Assembly (NCBI RefSeq): GCF_009909145.1
Contig: NZ_JAAAPJ010000015.1
Location: forward strand, 62,001-126,000
Length of the DNA stretch: 64,000 nt
Origin: Corallococcus silvisoli
GTDB lineage: Bacteria; Myxococcota; Myxococcia; Myxococcales; Myxococcaceae
Direction of reading: 5' to 3'
The translations under genes and the position numbers were made by a program. The notes under the pieces are model-generated. The model was not told the origin of the DNA and did not search any database. It saw only the letters and a program-made list of their open reading frames with translations. Below are positions 44,917 to 52,468 of this stretch, one piece after another. Each line of letters starts with the position of its first letter. Positions within the stretch are counted from its first letter, which is position 1.

Positions 44917-45336
44917 CTACTCCCGGGGCTTCCGCTTCACCGCCTTCACAGGTGCACCGAGTGACGCCTGGACAGGGCACACGGTGTCCGGCGGGCAGAA
45001 GCCTTCCACCATCAGGGTGGTGATGGCGCGTCGCATGCGGCGCAGGTCCTCGATGCGCGCGTCGATGGCCCGCAGCTTCGCCTCCGCGAAGCGCTCCACG
45101 TCGCGGGTGGGGATGCCGCGCCGGTCGGACAGGGCGAGCACGGCGGACACCTCGCGCAGGGTGAAGCCCAGCTCCTGCGAGCGTCGGATGAAGCGCACGC
45201 GGATGGCCGCGTCCGGCCCGTAGAGCCGCTGACCGCTCTCCGAACGGGACAGCGGCAGGAGCAGCTCGCGGCGCTCGTAGTAGCGCAGCGTGGACAGCTT
45301 CACGCCCGATGCGCGAGCGAGCTCGCCAATCCGCAT
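44917..45336 (-). CDS. MerR-family transcriptional regulator, CueR-like metal loop
   Basis: A 139-residue MerR-type regulator. The N-terminal winged helix begins MRIGELARASGVKLSTLRYY, followed by the usual dimerisation helix (RDVERFAEAKLRAIDARIED). The C-terminal loop has only two cysteines, Cys114 and Cys120 (GFCPPDTVCPV), reminiscent of the CueR Cys112/Cys120 metal loop, though the spacing is C-x5-C and not C-x7-C. It lies 10 bp downstream of a membrane protein gene whose promoter carries a 19-bp-spaced MerR site, so it probably autoregulates this operon. The inducing ligand is unknown. Confidence 0.9.
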   Translation of the reverse strand: MRIGELARASGVKLSTLRYYERRELLLPLSRSESGQRLYGPDAAIRVRFIRRSQELGFTLREVSAVLALSDRRGIPTRDVERFAEAKLRAIDARIEDLRRMRRAITTLMVEGFCPPDTVCPVQASLGAPVKAVKRKPRE

Positions 45337-45346
45337 GGGCGCTGCC

Positions 45347-45787
45347 TCAACGGGCCGTCGCGGGGATGCCACCACGCCACCTCCTGCCCGCGAGGATGGC
45401 ACCGCCCTGCGCGAACATCCACGCCAGCTCCAGCGCGAGGAACCCGAGCAGCACCTGTGTCGCGCCCTGCGTGAGCGCCCACACCATCCACGAGGAGAAC
45501 AGCGCCCGGCCCGCGGTGTCGGCGGCGCCGTTGAACGCGGTCGGCTGGACGAGCCGCACGACGGACCACAGCGTCACGATGGTGCCGAAGAGGGCGACGA
45601 AGAACAGGTGCGTGGGCGTGAACGCGGGCAGCGGCTCGCCTCCCAGCGACAGCGCATGGTGCGCGGAGCGGACCTGCGCGAGCACCACCTCCGCCGTCCA
45701 CGGCGTGGCGAAGGGCACGGTGACGACGAAGTCATACAGCGCGCTGGCGAGGACGACACGGCGAAGCAGGGAGGCGTCAGGGGTCAT
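45347..45787 (-). CDS. Four-helix membrane protein, paralogue 1
   Basis: A 146-residue membrane protein with about four helices: LASALYDFVVTVPFATPWTA, HLFFVALFGTIVTLWSVVRL, WMVWALTQGATQVLLGFLAL and a charged C terminus. It is strikingly similar to the protein at 45836-46273: both contain LYD-VTxPFATPWTAxVxL, FTPxHLFFVALFG and TQGAxQVL. It is not recognised as a known family. It is the first gene downstream of the MerR-type promoter at 45796-45826 and cotranscribed with the merR gene. The ATG is only about 8 bases from the -10 element, so the message may be nearly leaderless. Confidence 0.8.
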   Translation of the reverse strand: MTPDASLLRRVVLASALYDFVVTVPFATPWTAEVVLAQVRSAHHALSLGGEPLPAFTPTHLFFVALFGTIVTLWSVVRLVQPTAFNGAADTAGRALFSSWMVWALTQGATQVLLGFLALELAWMFAQGGAILAGRRWRGGIPATAR

Positions 45788-45795
45788 GCCAGAAA

Positions 45796-45826
45796 CCGTA
45801 ACCCCTGCACCTGGGTGCAGAGGCAA
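45796..45826 (-). promoter_or_regulatory. MerR-type promoter with 19-bp spacer and operator palindrome
   Basis: On the minus strand TTGCCT (45826-45821) and TTACGG (45801-45796) serve as -35 and -10, separated by exactly 19 bp. The spacer contains the perfect palindrome CTGCACC-CA-GGTGCAG (45820-45805). A 19-bp overlong spacer with a centred dyad is the hallmark of promoters activated by MerR proteins through DNA underwinding. It drives the membrane protein gene at 45787 and, downstream of it, merR. Confidence 0.85.
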
Positions 45827-45835
45827 GCCCGCCCT

Positions 45836-46273
45836 TCAACGCGCCGGCGCGGGGGCCGCCTCCCGCCGCCACACGCGCGACAGGACCGCGCCCTGCGCGA
45901 CCATCCCCGCCAGCTCCATCACGAGGAACAGGATGAGCACCTGCGACGCGCCCTGCGTGACGGCCAGCACCATCCACGTGGCGACGAGCGCCCGGCCCAC
46001 CGTGTCGATGGCGCCGTGAAGCACGGTCGGCTGCGTGATGCGCACCAGCGCCCAGATGACCGCGAGCACGCCGAAGAGCGCGACGAAGAACAGGTGCATG
46101 GGCGTGAACGGCGGCATCGCCTCACCGCCCAATGACACCCCTTGATGCACCTGCCCCATGACGGAGAGCATCACCTGCGCCGTCCATGGCGTGGCGAACG
46201 GCAGCGTGACGGCCAGGTCGTACAGCGCGAAGCCACGGACGATGCGGCGGAACCACGGGGAGTCAGGGCTCAT
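45836..46273 (-). CDS. Four-helix membrane protein, paralogue 2
   Basis: A 145-residue membrane protein with about four helices and clear similarity to its downstream neighbour. Shared blocks include LYDLAVTLPFATPWTAQVML, FTPMHLFFVALFGVLAVIWA and VTQGASQVLILFLVMELAGM. It appears to be a tandem duplicate. It is separated from the other copy by 48 bp containing the MerR-type promoter, so it may be expressed independently. Function unknown. Confidence 0.8.
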   Translation of the reverse strand: MSPDSPWFRRIVRGFALYDLAVTLPFATPWTAQVMLSVMGQVHQGVSLGGEAMPPFTPMHLFFVALFGVLAVIWALVRITQPTVLHGAIDTVGRALVATWMVLAVTQGASQVLILFLVMELAGMVAQGAVLSRVWRREAAPAPAR

Positions 46274-46295
46274 GCGTGGGAACACTAGCCGCGTC

Positions 46296-46323
46296 CCGGC
46301 ACGGAGCAGCAGCCCCGTGCCGG
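46296..46323. other. Nine-base inverted repeat between small gene and paralogue 2
   Basis: CCGGCACGG (46296-46304) pairs perfectly with CCGTGCCGG (46315-46323) across a ten-base GC-rich loop. On the minus strand it lies just after the stop of the 61-residue gene (46334) and before the start of paralogue 2 (46273). There is no T tract, so it could be a terminator lacking a U tail or an operator. Confidence 0.55.
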
Positions 46324-46333
46324 AGACCGCGCA

Positions 46334-46519
46334 TCACACCAGCGTCCAGAAAGCCCCTCTGTTCTGGGACCTGATGGGCGGGAACGTCTCACCCCGGCTC
46401 AGGGGGATGATCCGCTCCTCCGCCGTCACCGGGGGTCCACCACGGCCGTCCGAGTAGCCATCGAAGGCATACCGGCCCGTCGCCTCGCACGTGTCGCCCG
46501 TCTTGTACCGCTTCGCCAT
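46334..46519 (-). CDS. Small protein, YjzC-like
   Basis: A 61-residue protein starting MAKRYKTGDTCEATGRYAFD and ending PIRSQNRGAFWTLV. The layout of lysine-rich start, a 'GDxCxxTGxYxxDG' block, Pro-rich middle and terminal aromatic residues resembles the YjzC family of short uncharacterised proteins. AAAGGA precedes the ATG at proper spacing. It is a single-gene unit, upstream of paralogue 2 and downstream of the epsH-like gene on the same strand. Confidence 0.65.
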   Translation of the reverse strand: MAKRYKTGDTCEATGRYAFDGYSDGRGGPPVTAEERIIPLSRGETFPPIRSQNRGAFWTLV

Positions 46520-46622
46520 GACGCGTCCTTTCGTTCCCGGAATGGGAACCTGGAACGTCCGTCGAACCGGCGGGGCCGACCATCCCTCGCGAGAGGGATG
46601 ACGGCCCGAATACTCCCCGACC

Positions 46623-47933
46623 TCAGTCCGCCAGCGGCATCCCGAAGTCCGGCTGGCCCCGCTCGCCGGACACCCAGCGATAGACCTCCACCACCTGCTC
46701 CGCCTTCGCCCGCCAGGTGAAGTGCTTGAAGATGCGCGTCCTCGCGCGCTCTCCCATGGGTCCAATCACGGACGGGTCGGCGACCAGCTTCTCCAGCACC
46801 GCGCGCACCCGCTCCACGATCTCCTGCGGAGTCCCCATGGGGATGGCGAAGCCCGTGGACGGGCTGACAATCTCACCCGGACCGCCGTAGTCCATCACGA
46901 TGGGCACCAGGCCCAGCGCCATCGCCTCCGCGACCACCGCGCCGCCGAACTCGCGCACGCTCGGGAAGCCGAAGATGTGGTTCTTCGACAGCCGCCCCTG
47001 CAGCTCCTGGTGCTTCACCCAGCCAGCGAACGTCACCCCGTTCTCCAGCCCGCCCCGCGCCACCTGCGCGCGCAGGTTCTGCATCTCCGCGCCGTCGCCG
47101 ATGAACTCCAGCTGCACCTTGCCCTCGCGCACCAGCGGCGCCGCCGCGTCGATGAGCATCGCCATGCCCTTGTACGGCACGAAGCGCCCCACGAACGCCA
47201 CCCGCAGCGCCTCCCCTGCCTTGGGCGCCTCCGCCTTCGCCGAGCCGAAGCGGCGCACGTCGATGGCGTTCTCCGGGATGTAGACCGTCTTGTCCTGGTA
47301 CTCCGCCGCCAGCTGCGCGCGCGTCGCCCGCGAGCCCGTCATCAGCGCCGCCGCGTTCTTCCGCGTCGACTTGTAGAAGGGCATCAGCTTGTAGACGTCC
47401 CGGATGTAGCTGAGCCACTCGCGCTCGCGCAGGCGCGCGTCCCCGAAGCCCTTGGGCCACGGCAGGCCGCCGTTCATCGGCCCCATCACGAAGGGCACCC
47501 CGGCCTCCGCGCACCGCGCCGCCAGCGTGCTGGGCGTCGTGGGGCTGATGGGCGTGTAGCGGTGCACCACGTCGAATTCCTTCGCGCGGATGCGGTCCCC
47601 GAAGCGCCGCCAGAGCAGCTCCTCGAAGTAGTAGTACGGCAGCACGCTCAGCGCCGTGGCCGTCGTCCAGCCCACGCCCGCCTTTCCTCGCAGCACCTCG
47701 CCCACCTTCTCCAGCGGACGCTCCACCGGCGTGGAGTCCAACGCCGTGAAGTCCTTCCCCTCCACCAACCCCTGCTTGAGGATGTTCTCGCGGTTGCGGA
47801 CCTGCGTGACCAGGTGCACGTCCGCTACCTCGGCCAGCGCGCGGGCCAGGGACCAGCCTTCCAGGGGGACGCTCACCCAGTCTGGGTTGCACAGCTCAGC
47901 AATCAGGAGGACGCGGGGTCGGGAGCCAGCCAT
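46623..47933 (-). CDS. epsH: GT4-family glycosyltransferase (EpsH-like)
   Basis: A 436-residue retaining glycosyltransferase of the GT-B fold. N-terminal VLLIAELCNPDWVSVPLEGW, a central MGPMNGGLPWPKGF, AFVGRFVPYKGMAMLIDAAA (donor-side domain start), EFIGDGAEMQNL and EFGGAVVAEAMALGLVPIVM (the E-x7-E motif) are typical of GT4. In M. xanthus an EpsH glycosyltransferase lies next to wzy, as here, so I assign it by synteny. It diverges from wzy over a 57-bp region. Presumed to add a sugar during exopolysaccharide synthesis. Confidence 0.85.
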   Translation of the reverse strand: MAGSRPRVLLIAELCNPDWVSVPLEGWSLARALAEVADVHLVTQVRNRENILKQGLVEGKDFTALDSTPVERPLEKVGEVLRGKAGVGWTTATALSVLPYYYFEELLWRRFGDRIRAKEFDVVHRYTPISPTTPSTLAARCAEAGVPFVMGPMNGGLPWPKGFGDARLREREWLSYIRDVYKLMPFYKSTRKNAAALMTGSRATRAQLAAEYQDKTVYIPENAIDVRRFGSAKAEAPKAGEALRVAFVGRFVPYKGMAMLIDAAAPLVREGKVQLEFIGDGAEMQNLRAQVARGGLENGVTFAGWVKHQELQGRLSKNHIFGFPSVREFGGAVVAEAMALGLVPIVMDYGGPGEIVSPSTGFAIPMGTPQEIVERVRAVLEKLVADPSVIGPMGERARTRIFKHFTWRAKAEQVVEVYRWVSGERGQPDFGMPLAD

Positions 47934-47990
47934 ACGCCTTCCGCATCTATCCCAACCCGGGCCCGGGATATAGCCTCCCCCCTCGCTCCG

Positions 47991-49574
47991 ATGGCCTCCG
48001 AACCGTCCCCCACCGCCTGGCTCCAGTACATCGTCATGGTCGTGGGCCTGGGCGCCGTCACCCTGGGCGCCGCCGCCGTGGGTAATGGAGACCCCATCGT
48101 CACACTGGCGCCGGTGCTGGCCTTCACGGTGGTGTGGGTCATCTTGAAGGTGCCGCTGCGCTACCTGGCGCTCACGGTGCTCTACCTGGTGCTCGCGGCG
48201 GACTACACACCCGAGCGTCCCCAGTCGATGTTCTGGCCGTCGCCGCTGTTTCCCTTCGGGAAGCTGCTGTTCACCCAGATGCACGAGCTGGTGGGCATTG
48301 GCGCCCTGCGCTTCCCGCTCATCGACGGGCTCATCGTCGGGTCCATTGGCATCGGCATCTACCGGCGGGCGACGAAGTCGAAGATCGACCCGCCGGTGGT
48401 GCCCATTCCACGGCCGCTGGTGGTGGTGCTCGCGCTGTCGTTCTTCGCCATCATGTGGATGGAGGTGTGGGGCATCGCGCGGGGCGGGGACATCAAGAAC
48501 TCGCTGTGGCAGTGGCACCAGGCCGCCGTGCTGCCGCTGGTGGGGATGATGTACCACTACAGCCTGCGCGGGCCGGAGGACTGGCCGGTGGTGGCGAAGA
48601 CCATCATCCTGGCGGCGCTGACCAAGTCCGCGGTGAGCACGTACTTCGCGCTGGTCATCGTTCCGGCGCAGGCGCTGGAGGTGGAGTACACGACCTGCCA
48701 CTCGGACTCGATGACGTTCATCTTCGCGCTGATGGTGTGCATCGCGCGCTGGCTGGAACGGCCCAAGTCCGGGCATGCCATCCGCGGCCTCATCATCATC
48801 GTGCTGGTGTTCATCGGGATGTTCTTCAACGACCGCCGGCTCGCGTACGTGAGCCTCGTGGGGTCACTGGCCGCCGCGTACCTGTTCAACCCGTGGACGC
48901 CGCTGAAGAAGTTCGTCACGCGCGGGCTGTTGTCGTGCTCACCGCTGCTGGTCGTGTACTTCCTGGTGGGGTGGAACGCGCACAGCAGCGTGTTCAAGCC
49001 GGTGCAGACCTTCCGCTCCATCATCGAGGGCCAGCACGCCGAGGGAGAGCTGGACTACCGCGACATCGAGAACCTCAACCTCATCGCGACGTGGAACACC
49101 AACCCGGTGTTCGGCACGGGCTACGGGCACGAGTTCCTGGAGCCGTACCCGCTGCCCAACATCGCGTTCGTGTTCCCCACGTACCGCTTCCATCCGCACA
49201 ACTCGCTGTTGGGCCTGCTGGCCTTCGGCGGGTGGTTCGGGTTCACGGGCGTGTGGATGTACCTGGTGGTGACGGTGTACCTGGCGGCGCGCTCGTATCA
49301 CCGGGCCCATGCGCCAGAGCACCGCACCGCGTGTCTGGTCATCGTGGGCGTGGTGGCGTCGTACCTGAACCAGGTGTTCGGGGACATGGGCATCATCTCG
49401 TACATCTGCACGTTCCAGGTCGCCGTGGCGTCGGTGCTCGCGGGCAAGCTGGCCATGGTCACCGGCGCCTGGCCCTGGCCCCAGCGCGAGAAGGTGCTGG
49501 GCCTGACGCGCACGCCGCCCTCCGAGGACTCCGCGCCGGCCGGTGTGACGCCAGACGCGGGCCAGACAGCGTGA
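47991..49574 (+). CDS. wzy: Wzy-type O-antigen polymerase/ligase-like protein
   Basis: A 527-residue polytopic protein with about 12 helices and a large extracytoplasmic loop after helix 9. The loop region FKPVQTFRSIIEGQHAEG followed by WNTNPVFGTGYGHEFLEPYP and RFHPHNSLLGLLAFGG is typical of the Wzy_C/O-antigen ligase family, where 'HNSLL' is conserved. It probably polymerises repeat units in the periplasm (Wzx/Wzy pathway). ATG at 47991, divergent from the epsH-like gene; CCCGGGCCCGGG lies midway between them. It converges on the CDF gene. Confidence 0.9.
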   Translation: MASEPSPTAWLQYIVMVVGLGAVTLGAAAVGNGDPIVTLAPVLAFTVVWVILKVPLRYLALTVLYLVLAADYTPERPQSMFWPSPLFPFGKLLFTQMHELVGIGALRFPLIDGLIVGSIGIGIYRRATKSKIDPPVVPIPRPLVVVLALSFFAIMWMEVWGIARGGDIKNSLWQWHQAAVLPLVGMMYHYSLRGPEDWPVVAKTIILAALTKSAVSTYFALVIVPAQALEVEYTTCHSDSMTFIFALMVCIARWLERPKSGHAIRGLIIIVLVFIGMFFNDRRLAYVSLVGSLAAAYLFNPWTPLKKFVTRGLLSCSPLLVVYFLVGWNAHSSVFKPVQTFRSIIEGQHAEGELDYRDIENLNLIATWNTNPVFGTGYGHEFLEPYPLPNIAFVFPTYRFHPHNSLLGLLAFGGWFGFTGVWMYLVVTVYLAARSYHRAHAPEHRTACLVIVGVVASYLNQVFGDMGIISYICTFQVAVASVLAGKLAMVTGAWPWPQREKVLGLTRTPPSEDSAPAGVTPDAGQTA

Positions 49575-49581
49575 CAGGGCC

Positions 49582-50628
49582 TCAACCCACGCGGGCGCGA
49601 AGCTCCTCGGCTTCCGCCGCGGCGGCGGTCAGGTGCTCCAGCTCCAGGTCGATGTGCTTCGCCTGCGGGATGGCGCGGCGGATCTCCGCTTCAATCGCGT
49701 CGATCTCCTCGCTCAGCGTGCGGATCAGATGCCGGGCCATGTCGTTCAACGCGCGCTCGCGCTCCGCTCCCGCCGGCGGCAGCCCTTGCGTGGGCAGCGC
49801 CTCCGCCAGACGGGCCGCCACGAACGCCTCGCTGAAGCGCAGCTCCGCCTTGAGCTGGTACACCTCCGGCGTGAGCTGCCGCGTCTTCACGTCGTGCATG
49901 TCCGCCAGGCTGGGCCGCTTGCGCAGCAGCTCCTCGAAGCGCTGCTCCACGTCCGGCGGCACCGACTGCCCCAACAACAGCTCCCGGTTCTCCACCATCA
50001 GGTAGAGCGCGATGAGCCCCAGCAACACGCCCACCGTCAGCGACGCCATCGCGTCCCACACCGGGTTGCCCGTCACGTGCGCCAGCACGATGCCCGCCGT
50101 CGCCAGCACCAGCCCCAGCACCGCCGCGCCGTCCTCCAACAGGATGGCCACCGACGCGGGATCCGCCTTCTCCCTCACGAAGCGGAAGAAGGGCTCACCC
50201 GCCGCCTGCTTCAGCACCCCCATCACCGCGAACACCAACACCCCCCCCTCGATGAGGAACGACAACCCCAACACCGCGAACGTCACCACCCCCGTCTCCG
50301 CCACGTGCGGGTGCAGGAGCGACTGGATGCCGTGGTAGACCGTGACGCCGCAGCCCACGAAGAAGATGCCGGACGCGGACAGGATGCCGAAGATGAAGCG
50401 CTCGCCGCCGTAGCCGTACGGGTGCGCCTCGTCCTCCACCCGCGCCGCCCGCTTCAACCCCAGGAACAACAACACCTGGTTCCCCGTGTCCGCCGCCGAG
50501 TGGATCGCCTCCGACAACATCGCCCCCGACCCCGACAGGAAGAAGGCGATGAACTTGATCAGCGTTACCAACACGTTGCCGGACAACGCGACGATGACGG
50601 CCTTGAGCGACGAAGCAGGAGCGGACAT
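49582..50628 (-). CDS. Cation diffusion facilitator (CDF) transporter
   Basis: A 348-residue inner-membrane cation efflux protein with six helices and a cytoplasmic C-terminal domain. The first metal site is SEAIHSAADTGNQ (HxxxD) in helix 2. The helix 5 motif is LEDGAAVLG rather than HxxxD, a difference also seen in ZnT9-like members, which may change metal specificity. A DAMASLTVGVLLG segment and the long C-terminal helix-rich domain follow. Its role in the eps locus is not obvious. The ATG at 50628 is preferred to a longer frame upstream. Confidence 0.85.
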   Translation of the reverse strand: MSAPASSLKAVIVALSGNVLVTLIKFIAFFLSGSGAMLSEAIHSAADTGNQVLLFLGLKRAARVEDEAHPYGYGGERFIFGILSASGIFFVGCGVTVYHGIQSLLHPHVAETGVVTFAVLGLSFLIEGGVLVFAVMGVLKQAAGEPFFRFVREKADPASVAILLEDGAAVLGLVLATAGIVLAHVTGNPVWDAMASLTVGVLLGLIALYLMVENRELLLGQSVPPDVEQRFEELLRKRPSLADMHDVKTRQLTPEVYQLKAELRFSEAFVAARLAEALPTQGLPPAGAERERALNDMARHLIRTLSEEIDAIEAEIRRAIPQAKHIDLELEHLTAAAAEAEELRARVG

Positions 50629-50789
50629 GGAGGTGCCAAACCTACCATGACGACGCAGCGCGGCAGGAGCGGCCCCTTTTGCCCGCCCGGCCTCCGTCCG
50701 GCCCTTGTCCTTCCGCGTCAACCAGGGTGGACAGCGCACCTCCAGGGTGATTGTTTGCTCTCAAATCAATTAAGGATTGGGAGAACACC

Positions 50790-52442
50790 GTGCGCCGTTT
50801 CGTGCCGCCTTGGATGTGGCTGCTGCTGCTGTGGGGGCCTTCGGGGGCCTTCGCGCTGAACGCGGGGCTGCCGCCGCCTCCGCCGGACGTGGACCGGAGC
50901 ACGCCCGCGGCGACGGCGGCGGGGTTCCTGGACGCGGCGCATGCTCGGGACGCGCTCCGGGCGCCGCAGTACCTGGACCTGTCGCGGCTGGCTCCCGCGG
51001 AGCAGGCGGAGCAGGGGCTGGGGCTGGCGCGGCGGCTGGTGGTGGTGCTGGACCGGACGCTCTGGCTGGACTTCGCGCGCATCGGGAAGGAGCCGGCGGG
51101 GCCGGGGGAGCGCGCGCGCCGCGAGGTGCTGGGTCAGGTGGCCACGTCGCGCGGGTCCCAGGACATCGTGCTGGAGCGGGTGGACGCGGCAGGCGGCCCG
51201 GTGTGGGTCTTCAGCGCGGACACGGTGGGCGCCATCGACACGCTCTTCCAGGAGCACGGCTCGCCGCTGCTGGAGATGCTGCCCCCGGTCTTCTTCTCGC
51301 GTCCCTTGTGGGTGCTGGAGACGTGGCAGTGGCTGGGGCTCGCGGGGGTGCTGGTGGGGGCGTGGCTGCTGGGGCGACTGGGCGAGGCGGTGACGCTGCG
51401 CGTGGGGGCCCGGGCCACGGGGATGACGAAGTCCGGCTGGGATGACGAGTTGCTCGCCGCGGGCCAGGGGAACATCCGCTACGTGCTGGCGGGGGTGCTG
51501 GCGGCGGCGGGCGCGCGGTTCCTGAAGCTGCCCCCGCCCGCGCAGGCGGCGGTGGACCTGGGGGCGCGGTCGCTGATCATCGTGGCGGTGGCCATGTTCC
51601 TGCTGCGCTTCCTGACCCGGGCCGCCCGGTTCCTGGAAGAGAAGGTGTCCAAGTCACCGGAGGGCACGGACGTGGCTCGCGTGCGCGGGCTGCGCACCCA
51701 GCTGTCCATCCTGCGCCGCGTGGTGGAGGTGGCGGTGGTGCTGGTGGCCGCGTCGCTGCTGCTGCTCCAGTTCGAGGCGGTGCGCAACGTGGGCGTGTCG
51801 CTGCTCGCGTCCGCGGGCATCGCGGGCCTGGTGTTGGGTCTGGCCGCGCAGAAGTCCATCTCCACGCTGCTGGCGGGCATCCAGCTGTCCATCACCCAGC
51901 CCATGCGCATTGGCGACACGGTCATCATCGAGAACGAGTGGGGATGGGTGGAGGAGATCACCCTCACCTACGTCGTCGTGAAGGTGTGGGACCTGCGCCG
52001 GCTGGTCATCCCCATCACCCAGTTCCTGGAGAAGCCCTTCCAGAACTGGAGCAAGGTGTCGCCGGAGATATTGGGCACCGCGGAGCTCTACGTGGACTTC
52101 CGCACCGACGTGGCCGGCGTGCGCGCGGAGCTCAAGCGCATCCTGGAGCAGGAGTCGAACGGCCTGTGGGATGGGAGGGTGCAGGGGCTCCAGGTGACGG
52201 ACCTGAGCGAGCGCACCATGAAGCTGCGCGCCCTGGTGAGCGCGGCGGACTCGGGCAAGGCGTTCGACCTGCGCTGCCTGGTGCGCGAGAAGCTGGTGGC
52301 CTTCCTCCAGGCCCAGCCGCACGGCCTGCCCCTGCTGCGCGCGGAGGCCTCGCCGCTGCCCTTCCCCGAGGAGAAGTCCCCGGGCCCGTCACTCCTGCCC
52401 ACGCGCGCCGGTAACATGACCCGCGCCGAACCGCCGCGCTGA
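50790..52442 (+). CDS. MscS-family mechanosensitive ion channel
   Basis: A 550-residue MscS-type channel with an N-terminal signal peptide (VRRFVPPWMWLLLLWGPSGA) and a periplasmic domain of about 130 residues. Helices follow, then the pore-lining segment VGVSLLASAGIAGLVLGLAA with AQKSISTLLAGIQ, the beta domain (RIGDTVIIENEWGWVEEIT) and VIPITQFLEKPFQNWS. GTG at 50790 follows GGGAGA and gives a clean signal peptide; a TTG at 50751 would add 13 residues. The upstream 161 bp include an AT-rich patch that is probably the promoter. Protects against hypo-osmotic shock. Confidence 0.88.
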   Translation: MRRFVPPWMWLLLLWGPSGAFALNAGLPPPPPDVDRSTPAATAAGFLDAAHARDALRAPQYLDLSRLAPAEQAEQGLGLARRLVVVLDRTLWLDFARIGKEPAGPGERARREVLGQVATSRGSQDIVLERVDAAGGPVWVFSADTVGAIDTLFQEHGSPLLEMLPPVFFSRPLWVLETWQWLGLAGVLVGAWLLGRLGEAVTLRVGARATGMTKSGWDDELLAAGQGNIRYVLAGVLAAAGARFLKLPPPAQAAVDLGARSLIIVAVAMFLLRFLTRAARFLEEKVSKSPEGTDVARVRGLRTQLSILRRVVEVAVVLVAASLLLLQFEAVRNVGVSLLASAGIAGLVLGLAAQKSISTLLAGIQLSITQPMRIGDTVIIENEWGWVEEITLTYVVVKVWDLRRLVIPITQFLEKPFQNWSKVSPEILGTAELYVDFRTDVAGVRAELKRILEQESNGLWDGRVQGLQVTDLSERTMKLRALVSAADSGKAFDLRCLVREKLVAFLQAQPHGLPLLRAEASPLPFPEEKSPGPSLLPTRAGNMTRAEPPR

Positions 52443-52468
52443 ACTGTCGACCCCCGCGCCCGGGCACA

